Source: Bacteroidales bacterium
GTDB taxonomy: Bacteria; Bacteroidota; Bacteroidia; Bacteroidales; GCA-2748055
Assembly: GCA_029931975.1 (NCBI GenBank)
Contig: JAOZQY010000013.1
Span: forward strand, 1 to 64,000
Length of the DNA: 64,000 bases
Direction of reading: 5' to 3'
Under the pieces are notes generated by a model, which was not told the origin of the DNA, did no database searches, and worked only from the letters and a program-made list of their open reading frames with translations. Below, one piece after another: positions 1-8,073 of this stretch. The translations under genes and the position numbers were made by a program. Position 1 is the first letter of the stretch. Every line of letters begins with the position of its first letter.

Positions 1-75
1 TCCATAAGGCTTTAATTTTTTAGGTTAGTCAATTGGCAAAATGCTACCCTAATATAGCATATAATTTTAAAAAAA

Positions 76-486
76 TCACGAACACTTATCTTTGGCTATA
101 AATTGGTCTAATGTGGTGTTATTCAAAACTGTAAGAATATTTTCCCGGGTCTCCTGCCACATATCGTGCATTACACAAGCATGGTTGAAAGGGCATTTTT
201 TAAGCCCCATGATGCATGTGCTCAATACTTGGAGACCTTCTACCGAGTCAATGATCTCGGCCAAAACAATCTGATTGGATGGCTTTTGCAACTGAAATCC
301 TCCGTTTCGCCCCTGTGTACTGTAGATGAATCCACTTTTTGAAAGGGTGGTCAGCAATTGTCTCAAGTAGGGCCAGGGGATCTCCAGGAGTTCATGCAAT
401 TTCTTTGCAGAATATGTCTCATTGTCATGATTAGCCATAAAGCTTAGTACCGCCATGGCGTAAGATGTGGTCTTGTTGAAATTCAT
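76..486 (-). CDS. Rrf2-family transcriptional regulator with probable Fe-S cluster
   Basis: A 136-residue winged-helix regulator of the Rrf2 family (IscR, NsrR and CymR relatives). The N-terminus has the usual short helix followed by the winged helix, with the wing segment STQGRNGGF near residues 56-64. Three cysteines at C91, C98 and C104 have the spacing and place of the [2Fe-2S] or [4Fe-4S] ligands in IscR and NsrR, so it probably senses iron-sulfur status, NO or oxygen; that is inferred from the family. I start it at the ATG at 486 (MNFNKTTSY), because the 13 extra residues of the longer frame do not look like part of the family. It is divergent from the glycosyltransferase at 574. Its downstream partner, if any, lies outside the window. 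Confidence 0.85.
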   Translation of the reverse strand: MNFNKTTSYAMAVLSFMANHDNETYSAKKLHELLEIPWPYLRQLLTTLSKSGFIYSTQGRNGGFQLQKPSNQIVLAEIIDSVEGLQVLSTCIMGLKKCPFNHACVMHDMWQETRENILTVLNNTTLDQFIAKDKCS

Positions 487-546
487 TTTTTGTAATTGAA
501 TTGTGAAATTAATAATTCCGACCATAACCCTGATGAATATACATGT

Positions 547-554
547 TATCTTTG
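547..554 (+). promoter_or_regulatory. Possible -7 element for the glycosyltransferase gene
   Basis: TATCTTTG matches the Bacteroidota -7 consensus TAnnTTTG and ends 19 bases before the ATG at 574. I do not see a clear TTTG at the -33 position, so this is weak. Confidence 0.3.
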
Positions 555-573
555 TCAGAACGAAACATGATTT

Positions 574-1587
574 ATGCTGGGCTTATTACCAAAAGTATCG
601 GTTGTACTGCCATTTTATAATTCTGATAAGACGCTTTCTATAGCGCTACAAAGTATTTCAGATCAGGATTTCACCGATTTTGAGTGTGTGATGGTGGACA
701 ATAATTCCACTGACGGAAGCAGGAAGATCGCAGCCGGATGGGAAAGGGACGATTCGCGGTTCCGTCTACTTGAAGAGAAGAAACAGGGTGTGATGTTTGC
801 CTCCAACAGGGGCTGTGATGCAGCCCGGGGAGCTTATATAGCCAGGATGGATGCTGATGATGTGGCGCTTCCAGGACGGCTCAGATTGCAATGTGAGTTT
901 CTGGATCGTCAGCCGGATTATGGTGCCGTTGCCGGTCTGGTGAATCATGTGGGAGATCCTGAGACTACCGGGGGATTCAGGCGCTTTGTGGAGTGGAGCA
1001 ATTCGGTCATTACTTACGAGGAGATTTATAACAGGCGTTTCATCGAGGCTCCCATTGTTAATCCCACAGCCATGTGGAGAAGATACACCATGGAGCGCTT
1101 TGGACTATACCGTTCGGGCGACTTTCCCGAGGATTATGAAATGTGGTTGAGGTGGTTGGACCAGGGGGTGAAAATTGCGAAAGTTCCCGAGGTGTTGCTG
1201 GACTGGCACGATTCTGAAGGCAGGTTGACACGAACACACCCTATCTACAGTGACAGGGCGTTTTTTGAGATTAAGAGTCAGTACCTGGCTCATTGGCTTA
1301 CAGACAACAATCCCTTTCATCCTGCAGTCTGGGTCTGGGGAGCCAGCAGGATCTCCCGTCGCCGGGCCAGGATGCTGGAAGACAAGGGTGTACAGATAGA
1401 TACTTACATTGATACTAAAAGGAGTCGTCAGATCGACAGGCAGCTAATCTATTATGAAGATTTGCCCAAGGCCGGAGAAAGATTTATCCTTACTTATATC
1501 AGGCAAATGGACAACCGGGAGAAAATACAGGCCTTCCTGGAGATGAGGGGATATGTGGAGGGGAAGGATTATCTGCTTGTATCGTAA
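574..1587 (+). CDS. Family 2 glycosyltransferase with C-terminal extension
   Basis: A 337-residue GT-A fold glycosyltransferase (GT2). Residues 8-110 show the typical VSVVLPFYNSDKTL start, the VDNNSTDGS loop and the metal/nucleotide-binding MDADD motif near residue 92. These enzymes move a sugar from a nucleotide-sugar donor to a glycan or lipid acceptor on the cytoplasmic side. After the GT2 core, about 90 residues beginning VWGASRISRRRA look like a small Rossmann-like add-on of unknown role; the glycine-poor loop makes nucleotide binding uncertain. There is no other sugar-polymer gene nearby, so it is not part of a visible polysaccharide locus. The substrate cannot be predicted. Confidence 0.85.
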   Translation: MLGLLPKVSVVLPFYNSDKTLSIALQSISDQDFTDFECVMVDNNSTDGSRKIAAGWERDDSRFRLLEEKKQGVMFASNRGCDAARGAYIARMDADDVALPGRLRLQCEFLDRQPDYGAVAGLVNHVGDPETTGGFRRFVEWSNSVITYEEIYNRRFIEAPIVNPTAMWRRYTMERFGLYRSGDFPEDYEMWLRWLDQGVKIAKVPEVLLDWHDSEGRLTRTHPIYSDRAFFEIKSQYLAHWLTDNNPFHPAVWVWGASRISRRRARMLEDKGVQIDTYIDTKRSRQIDRQLIYYEDLPKAGERFILTYIRQMDNREKIQAFLEMRGYVEGKDYLLVS

Positions 1588-1668
1588 AAGAGGGTAACAT
1601 TCTCCACCCTCATAAAGTGCTTACAAATTCTTCATGTTTCTTAGGGGTATTCAACTCTTATTTTATTC

Positions 1669-2121
1669 ATGAAAACAATGAATAAAGAATCCACAAGACT
1701 GAGAGGGAAGGTTCTGACTGCCCTCTACACTAAGAAATATGTAAAAGGAGACAAAAAGGCTCTGGAGATTATTCCGGACCTGATTCTGACAGACCTGATG
1801 ATGCCAAAAATGGATGGCGGAGAGCTATGTTTAAAGATCAGATCCAACGACGCGACCTCTCATATTCCAATTATTATGCTTACCACAAAGGATACACTTG
1901 ATGATAAGATAAGCGGATTGCAGAGCGGTGCAGATGATTACATTTCAAAGCCATTTCATATGGCAGAGCTAAGAGTTAGACAAGAAATGAATCTCAGCAG
2001 GAGCACTCTTTCCAGGAAACTTCATGCTCTCACCGGTCAGTCACCCACTGAATTTATCCGGACTATTCGTCTGAAAAGGGCAGCCAGTTTATTGGATCAG
2101 AATTTCCCACAGCTTTTTTGA
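1669..2121 (+). pseudogene. Remnant of a hybrid two-component regulator (REC plus AraC HTH)
   Basis: The readable product joins the second half of a receiver domain (PDLILTDLMMPKMDG with the phospho-acceptor Asp, then the GADDYISKPF Lys loop) directly to an AraC-type helix-turn-helix (MNLSRSTLSRKLHALTGQSP, then TIRLKRAASLL). In intact hybrid two-component systems of the Bacteroides type, a linker of some 60-70 residues separates the two and a large sensor, HisKA and ATPase precede them. Here the sensor, the kinase, the start of the receiver, the linker and the last helices of the HTH are gone, and the frame ends in unrelated residues. I read it as a decayed gene rather than a novel small regulator. 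Its former target may have been the adjacent decayed gene at 2156 or the sugar genes beyond, which is inference. Confidence 0.8.
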
Positions 2122-2155
2122 AAGGTAGCCTGCTATAATTGTAACTATCTGACAC

Positions 2156-2974
2156 ATGAAGCAAACCAGAATTCAAACCATCTGTTTTACCGTTCTTCTG
2201 TTATTAAATAATGGGTGGATCCAGGGCCAGAAAAGCTAACTGCTTTCGATTTTAACCTGAGTGCGGCCGGGCAAAAAATGGACCTGAAGCACCTGGGCGA
2301 TTACCAGTGGGATTTTAACTGGAACGGGGTGTGGGACGGTGCCACTTCCCTAAGTGATTCAGGTTGGGTGGCGGAGATGCGGATCCCCTTCAGCCAGATA
2401 AGGTATGTCAATCAGGAGGAGCACGAGTGGGGGATGCATGTCTGAAGGTGGATAGATCGCAGACAGGAAGAGGATCAGTGGCAGTATATTCCCATTGATC
2501 CACCCGCCATGGTCTATCTTTGCGGTGAGTTAAAGGGAATACAAAACATCAGAGAGTCGCGCCAGGTAGAATTTCTACCCTATGTGCTTAGCTCGCTTAA
2601 GAAAGTAGCCGGAGAAGATGGATTTGACCCAATTAAGCTAAATGGAGGCATTGATGCCAAGGTGGGGATCAGCAGTGATTATACTCTGGACCTACTTTTC
2701 CGGGCAATTGGAATGGCCAGAGATTTCGGAATTACCCAACAGGACCACCATATTGGGTGCAGCCAAGCTGACCGGTAAAAGTAGCAAGGGTTTGTCGGTA
2801 GGACTACTCAACTGGGAGTATAACCTGGGCTCCATATTTTACCTGGTTTGGGTCCATGTTCGTTCAGCTTGGGAGGGAGCCTATAATCCGTCATCTGAAA
2901 TTGTGGGAGATCTGTTTGGGATGAAGGGGAACAATATTTTTATGTTTAAACTTAGTTTCTGGTTCTCATTATAA
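2156..2974 (+). pseudogene. Decayed DUF5916 / CBM9-type outer-membrane-associated protein
   Basis: Starts with an intact signal peptide (MKQTRIQTICFTVLLLLNNG) that hits a stop after about 23 codons. From about 2230 another frame reads FDFNLSAAGQKMDLKHLGDY and WVAEMRIPFSQIRY, typical of DUF5916. A TGA at 2443-2445 sits where the family has Trp (HV-stop-RWIDR). The same frame continues to about 2720, then a shift to the next frame gives TTILGAAKLTGKS, and a jump leads to the conserved tail ending MFKLSFWFSL at 2974. The family is usually over 700 residues, so most of the middle is lost. At least one nonsense change, two frame changes and large deletions make it non-functional. Confidence 0.85.
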
Positions 2975-3043
2975 AGCCTATCAAAGGAATAATTTATTAC
3001 TTTTAAGTTCGTCGAAAACTTTCAACTATTTAAATCTTATCCT

Positions 3044-3964
3044 ATGCAACGCAGATCTTTTCTTAAAAGCAGTGCAGTGGCCACTGGAGCCATTGTAACA
3101 GGAGGAATGGCACATGCTTCTGCAGCTTCAGCAACAATTCCTGCTGCAGGTAAACATACATTTAAACTGAAATATGCTCCTCATTTTGGCATGTTTAAAC
3201 ACTCTGCGGGGGAGGATCTTCTGGATCAGCTCCATTTTATGGCAGATCAGGGTTTTACGGCTTTTGAAGACAACGGAATGATGGGACGTGAGCCGGCACT
3301 GCAGTCAAAAATTGGAGAAACTCTTGCTAAGCTAAATATGACGATGGGAGTTTTTGTGGTTGACAAAGGGGGAAATTTGGCGAATACACTTGCAGCAGGG
3401 AAACAAGAATATATCGATATATTTTTGGATGGTTGTCGCCGTGCAGTTGATGTGGCTAAACGCGTCAATGCTAAATGGATGACCGTTGTTCCCGGTGGTT
3501 TTGAAAGAAAACTGCCCATAGGAATTCAGGATGGAAATGTTATTGACGCGCTACGTCGTGGAGCAGAAATTCTTGAACCGCATGGACTGACGATGGTTCT
3601 TGAACCACTTTCTGATTCTCCGGATCTTTACCTGCGCACTTCGGAACAAACATACATGATTTGCAAAGCGGTGAACAGCCCGGCATGTAAAATATTATAC
3701 GATATCTACCACATGCAAAAAAATGAAGGAAACCTGATTCAAAATATCGGTCTCACCTGGGAAGAAATCGGATACATTCAGATTGGTGATAATCCGGGAA
3801 GAAAGGAACCTACCACGGGAGAAATCAATTACAAAAACGTGTTTAAATATATTTACGACAAAAAATTTAAAGGAATCCTGGGAATGGAGCACGGGAACTC
3901 ACAACCGGGAAAAGAGGGGGAGATGGCCGTTATAGAAGCTTACGCCAGGTGCGATCAGTTTTAA
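3044..3964 (+). CDS. Exported TIM-barrel protein, hydroxypyruvate isomerase-like
   Basis: A 306-residue protein with a twin-arginine signal (RRSFLK, then a hydrophobic stretch ending near ASAASA at residue 30). The rest is a xylose-isomerase-like TIM barrel: GFTAFEDNG, then MTVVPGG, the metal-binding Glu in VLEPLSD, YDIYHMQ, and the late GMEHGNS segment fit the hydroxypyruvate isomerase (Hyi) group. The reaction is probably isomerisation or epimerisation of a sugar-like keto-acid; the substrate is unknown. It follows the decayed DUF5916 gene and is convergent with a Tat-exported Gfo/Idh/MocA oxidoreductase, a common partner of such enzymes. Codons look richer in A and T than in neighbours, which may hint at a separate origin but was not measured. 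Confidence 0.8.
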   Translation: MQRRSFLKSSAVATGAIVTGGMAHASAASATIPAAGKHTFKLKYAPHFGMFKHSAGEDLLDQLHFMADQGFTAFEDNGMMGREPALQSKIGETLAKLNMTMGVFVVDKGGNLANTLAAGKQEYIDIFLDGCRRAVDVAKRVNAKWMTVVPGGFERKLPIGIQDGNVIDALRRGAEILEPHGLTMVLEPLSDSPDLYLRTSEQTYMICKAVNSPACKILYDIYHMQKNEGNLIQNIGLTWEEIGYIQIGDNPGRKEPTTGEINYKNVFKYIYDKKFKGILGMEHGNSQPGKEGEMAVIEAYARCDQF

Positions 3965-4004
3965 GTTATTTTGGCATTCCTGTCAATGTTACAGGACCCA
4001 ATGA

Positions 4005-5354
4005 CTATTCAGGGGCTGAGCCGGCAACGGGGATGGTCTTATCCATGTCAACAGGACCCAGTTTTATTTCACCTTTGGGTCCGATCTGAAGGTCTGATCC
4101 CATCATATCTTCCCAGGTTACTTTCTTGCCTGTATAGGCCGATTCACGGCCCATGATGGCAGTCAGTACGGAGATGGCTGTCTGTTCTGCCTCTACGATC
4201 TGATTCCCTGTCCGGATGGCATTAATCAGGGCGATGTGTTCCTGTACATAGGGGCTGGTTTCGGTCTTGTTACCATCAGCATCAACAGGGGATTCCCATT
4301 TGTAAAGCTCGTTGCCTTCATAATCAAAGAGATCAAAGACATCGTGGTTATTTGTCAGCAAGTATCCTTTGGTCCCTCTGATATATTCGCTCACGTTGGT
4401 GGCACAGTCGTTGATCTGGCGGCACATGGAGTTCATATGAACGCTTTTGTCATAAATAAAGTCCACACTGAAGTTATCGTAGCAATCGCCCGTGGGCCTT
4501 CTTAGCCTGGAGCCCATTCCAACGGCTTCCAGTGGATGGTCTCCCACAAACCAGTTACTGACATCAATGTTATGAACATGCTGTTCTACAATATGGTCGC
4601 CCGAGAGCCAGGTCCAGTTTACCCAGTCGCGAAGCATAAACTCCATTTCGGTCCACGTGGGTTGCTTTTCCTTGTGCCAGAGCTTGTTCTGATTCCAGTA
4701 AACGTTGGTGGAGGTAATATCACCAATCATTCCTGCCTTGACTCGTGCGTATACATTCTGGTAGCTCCAGGCATGGCGGCGCTGGGTTCCTGTAACCACA
4801 CATAAACCTGCGGCTTCGGCCTGCTTGGAGGCGGCCATTACAGCACGTGCTCCAACAGGATCAACAGCTACGGGTTTTTCCATAAATACGTGTTTTCGGG
4901 CTTCCACACATGCCTGGAAGTGCTCGGGACGAAAATAGGGAGGTGTGGCCAGAATCACCAGATCCAGGTCCACTTCAAGTAGCCTTTTGTAGGCATCAAA
5001 GCCGGTAAAGCAATTGGCGTCGGGAATTTCGACGTCTTTTTCTTTCTTCAGTTTACCACGGATGCCATCGATCCTGTCCTGGAAAACATCGGCTATGGCC
5101 ACAATGCTCAGCTTGGGACCTGCATCAAGGAAATTGATGGCTGCCCCGGAACCACGTCCGCCGCAACCAACCACGCCAGCACGAATGGGCTGACCGTCAG
5201 GAGCGGTATCAAGAATGTTGGGTACAACTACTTCGGCGGTAGATTCACCTGTTGTACATGATTGAAGAAGTTGACTGGCGCCGATTACTCCAATGGCACC
5301 CATGGCACCGTTCTCAAGGAATCTGCGCCTGCTGGTTTTTTTGTTTGGTTTCAT
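4005..5354 (-). CDS. Tat-exported Gfo/Idh/MocA family oxidoreductase
   Basis: A 449-residue NAD(P)-dependent dehydrogenase of the Gfo/Idh/MocA family. The N-terminus has a twin-arginine motif (SRRRFLENG) followed by a hydrophobic stretch ending LLQSC, so it may be a Tat-exported lipoprotein. The Rossmann fold starts at VGVVGCGGRG-like residues around 60 (RAGVVGCGGRGSG), and the signature EKPVAVD near residue 155 carries the conserved catalytic-site Lys. The second half has the alpha/beta substrate domain with a DISNW/HNIDVSNW-type segment. It likely oxidises or reduces a sugar or cyclitol, with nicotinamide cofactor bound before export. It is convergent with the TIM-barrel gene at 3044 and followed upstream by the cytochrome-FGE fusion. 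Confidence 0.88.
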   Translation of the reverse strand: MKPNKKTSRRRFLENGAMGAIGVIGASQLLQSCTTGESTAEVVVPNILDTAPDGQPIRAGVVGCGGRGSGAAINFLDAGPKLSIVAIADVFQDRIDGIRGKLKKEKDVEIPDANCFTGFDAYKRLLEVDLDLVILATPPYFRPEHFQACVEARKHVFMEKPVAVDPVGARAVMAASKQAEAAGLCVVTGTQRRHAWSYQNVYARVKAGMIGDITSTNVYWNQNKLWHKEKQPTWTEMEFMLRDWVNWTWLSGDHIVEQHVHNIDVSNWFVGDHPLEAVGMGSRLRRPTGDCYDNFSVDFIYDKSVHMNSMCRQINDCATNVSEYIRGTKGYLLTNNHDVFDLFDYEGNELYKWESPVDADGNKTETSPYVQEHIALINAIRTGNQIVEAEQTAISVLTAIMGRESAYTGKKVTWEDMMGSDLQIGPKGEIKLGPVDMDKTIPVAGSAPE

Positions 5355-5398
5355 AATATATCAGTCGTTAGTAGGTTATGGTTATTAAAACAGTTGAA

Positions 5399-6925
5399 TC
5401 ATTCCTGGTTTGCTCCTGGCTCTTCAAATTCACACACCACCCTGAAACCCACATGCAGGCAGTCGGAGTACCACCAGATACTCTTGGGCATCTGGGGATC
5501 TGTTTTCAGCCAGGGAACGCTTCGGGTATAATCCCTGGAGGCACAACGTACATCTTCGGCCCCATCACGGTAGGATCCGCCCCTGACTACATGCTCCTCT
5601 CCTGCTGCAGGTCCCTGAGGATCGAGTAGTACATCTGTGCCATATTGTGCATAGGCATCTTCGGCATACCAGTCTGAACAGAATTCAGCCACATTCCCCA
5701 GCATATTCACCAGTCCAAATGGATTTTCCATTTTTGTCTCAGGTGACACTGACCTGGCTCCGCTGTTTTCCATATAGGCAATGTAGGTGTTTATCCCCGA
5801 TGTATCCACTCCAAAAAGTTTGTTCCTCAGACCCTGTTTTACATAGCGTTTCGGATCGCCTTCAAAAAAATAGGGTGTACTTGAACCTCCCCTGGCAGCA
5901 TATTCCCATTCAGCCTCGGTGGGAAGCCTGTATTTCTTCCCGGTAATCTTGGTCAGCCACTGGCAATACACCTCTGCTGCCTGGTGGGTCATGGTCATGG
6001 CCGGCATGGAGCTTTTCCCCCAACCCTGGTCGGGCGCACCCCACGGAGGGGTAGGCCCCGATATGGCATCCACATCGTCATTGACCACGTTGAGGTAAGC
6101 ATCAGATGTTTTTCCTTTGGCCCCGGTCTGCTTGAAAAAGGACAGGTATTCATCCCATGACACTTCGGTTTTGGCCATAAAAAAGGGACTGATCTCAACT
6201 TCCTTCACAGGACCTTCATTCGTGTTTCGGAAGGGTTCATTTTCCGGACTACCCATCATATATGTTCCTCCGGGAATGGCAATCATTTCAAAGCTTACCG
6301 TTGATCCGGTAATATACTCGGTGAAATTAGTGTGGCCTTCCATCACCCCAGGTTCAGTATAGAGTTCTGTATCAGCAGTTTCAATAATTCCAAAATCCAT
6401 GTTTTTGGCATGCAGCCTGTTGGGGTCGTAATGACCCACGGTAATATGGCAATTGATGCAATGCAGTTCACCGGCCTGTCGTTCATAATAGAGGTGAGCT
6501 TCACGACCTTCTTTAGTCAGCCCCAGGGGATAATTGTTCTGGTGACAATGGATGCAGGAGACTTCGAAGGCATGTCCTTTTGCATATTCGATCTGCGATT
6601 TGGCTTCCCAGTTGAAGCTTTCCGAATCTTTAAAGGTATTCGACCAAAGATCCCGAATACCGGTCTTTGCCTTCTCAGGCAGGTATCTTTCTCCATGTGG
6701 AGGCAAATGACAATCCACACAATGCACATGTATACCTCGTTTGTTGTCGTAATGGGTGGAGAGTTTCCAGCTCTGTGTTGAATGTGGATGAATATGGCAG
6801 GATGCACAATATTCATCTGTGGATGTTTTTATAACTGCTTTATTGCCCAGGAAGATGAAAAGGGCTGTAACCAGGATGCCGGAAAGGAATATCCATCTGC
6901 TGGATTTTTTTCTTTTTGGTCTCAT
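5399..6925 (-). CDS. Tetraheme NapC/NrfH-type cytochrome c fused to an FGE-like domain
   Basis: A 508-residue fusion. After a short basic start (MRPKRKK) comes one membrane helix (about 11-28), then four CxxCH heme sites: CASCH (about 40), CVDCH, CIHCH and CINCH within the first 165 residues, as in NapC/NirT/NrfH quinol-dehydrogenating cytochromes. From about residue 215 to the end is a sulfatase-modifying-factor/FGE fold: IPGGTYMMGS, RLPTEAEWEYAARGG, NMLGNVAEF, VVRGGSYRDG and HVGFRV. The two catalytic cysteines of true formylglycine-generating enzyme are absent, since the SYRDGAEDVRCASR segment lacks them, so the domain is more likely structural or ligand binding, as in GldK. The protein would be anchored in the inner membrane facing the periplasm and pass electrons from quinol to an unknown partner. 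I start it at 6925, not at the ATG 24 bases upstream. Confidence 0.87.
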   Translation of the reverse strand: MRPKRKKSSRWIFLSGILVTALFIFLGNKAVIKTSTDEYCASCHIHPHSTQSWKLSTHYDNKRGIHVHCVDCHLPPHGERYLPEKAKTGIRDLWSNTFKDSESFNWEAKSQIEYAKGHAFEVSCIHCHQNNYPLGLTKEGREAHLYYERQAGELHCINCHITVGHYDPNRLHAKNMDFGIIETADTELYTEPGVMEGHTNFTEYITGSTVSFEMIAIPGGTYMMGSPENEPFRNTNEGPVKEVEISPFFMAKTEVSWDEYLSFFKQTGAKGKTSDAYLNVVNDDVDAISGPTPPWGAPDQGWGKSSMPAMTMTHQAAEVYCQWLTKITGKKYRLPTEAEWEYAARGGSSTPYFFEGDPKRYVKQGLRNKLFGVDTSGINTYIAYMENSGARSVSPETKMENPFGLVNMLGNVAEFCSDWYAEDAYAQYGTDVLLDPQGPAAGEEHVVRGGSYRDGAEDVRCASRDYTRSVPWLKTDPQMPKSIWWYSDCLHVGFRVVCEFEEPGANQE

Positions 6926-7178
6926 AATCAGCAAGGTTAAAGAAAGCAAATTTTGTCCTCAGATTCAAGTCAGATGTATTTGGCACACTTATTTAAATAG
7001 ATTCTAATGTTTGGGATTTATAACTATACTGAAACAGTTATGGAAATAGTACGTATAATTGTTTTGGAATTCAACTGCTATCGGTCCGAATACAGGGCAA
7101 GATATAAGCCAATTTAAAGGCAATCAGTTATTTGTTATAGTCAACATATTTAATATAACTATTAATTGCATAAAACTT

Positions 7179-8072
7179 ATGTGCCCCTCTGTAATTCTCA
7201 ATCAGCTCTCATCAGAAGATCAAAAATTTCTTAATGCACTTGTCAAAAAGGGTGGCCCTGAGCCACATGAATATCTGGAATTAACAGCTATTATTAACAA
7301 CCTGGAGGATACAGAACTGGAATACTTCAGGGATACGATCAAGGAATCGCTCAATGAGAATACCCTGATTGGTCATGGTTATATAAAACCCTTCGGGTAT
7401 CCCGGCGATTTTACCATCATCCATAACATTTATAAGTTGTATGTGAATCCCGATGAAAAATATTCAAACTGGGACAGGTTTTTTCAGGACCAGGCAGGAG
7501 CTCATGCTGTACGTAACAGGAAGGACTATTTTCTCAAACGTTGTGCTGAGGTTGAACAGCAGGAAGGAGATGAGAAGAGGATACTGATCCTTGGTTCCGG
7601 ACCTGCGACGGATGTGAATGAATACATGAGGAACAACCCTCATAGTAAAATCAAGTTTGACCTGATCGATTTTGACCAGAATGCAATCGATTTTGCAAAA
7701 AATCAGAATGCTGATTTTACTGATTCCATTGAATATTTCAAAATCAATGTGCTGAGATTTAAGCCCTATCATTGGTACGATCTAATCTGGAGTGCGGGTT
7801 TGTTTGATTACTTCAAGGACAAACACTTTGTTTATATGATAAACAAGTATTATAAGTACCTCGTAAGCGGAGGTGAATTTATCATTGGGAATTTTTCCCA
7901 TAGCAACCCTACCAGGCGACTGATGGAGGTCTTGTCAGACTGGTACCTGGTTCACCGGTCCAAGTACGATCTGGTCCGTATGGCTCTTGAAGCTGAGACC
8001 AAAGAAGAGCAGGTTGAAGTGGAAATGGAAGAATTGGGAGTGAACCTGTTTTTAAGAATTAAAGCAGCGTAA
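7179..8072 (+). CDS. SAM-dependent methyltransferase, resembling Phc-type fatty-acid methyl ester synthases
   Basis: A 297-residue class I methyltransferase. The SAM-binding motif I is ILILGSGPATDV (about residues 135-146), followed by an acidic strand FDLIDFDQNAIDFA, and DLIWSAGLFDYF as the motif IV region. The N-terminal part holds IKPFGYPGDFTIIHNIY (about 69-85), a signature I associate with proteins annotated as 3-hydroxypalmitate methyl ester biosynthesis (PhcB-like). One base separates its stop from the ATG of the hybrid kinase, and the kinase overlaps the response regulator, so the three form one operon. I use the ATG at 7179 (MCPSVILNQL) because the 40 residues of the longer frame starting at 7059 look like untranslated AT-rich leader. 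The lipid-signal role is inference from the motif and context. Confidence 0.75.
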   Translation: MCPSVILNQLSSEDQKFLNALVKKGGPEPHEYLELTAIINNLEDTELEYFRDTIKESLNENTLIGHGYIKPFGYPGDFTIIHNIYKLYVNPDEKYSNWDRFFQDQAGAHAVRNRKDYFLKRCAEVEQQEGDEKRILILGSGPATDVNEYMRNNPHSKIKFDLIDFDQNAIDFAKNQNADFTDSIEYFKINVLRFKPYHWYDLIWSAGLFDYFKDKHFVYMINKYYKYLVSGGEFIIGNFSHSNPTRRLMEVLSDWYLVHRSKYDLVRMALEAETKEEQVEVEMEELGVNLFLRIKAA

Positions 8073-8073
8073 A

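Noticed and set aside
5399-6220. FGE-like half of the cytochrome fusion as a true formylglycine-generating enzyme
   Set aside because: The two catalytic cysteines that would sit in the SYRDGAEDVRCASR region are missing, and no sulfatase gene is near.
7059-7178. 40-residue N-terminal extension of the methyltransferase
   Set aside because: Composition is AT-rich leader-like, and the alignable family region begins after the internal ATG at 7179.
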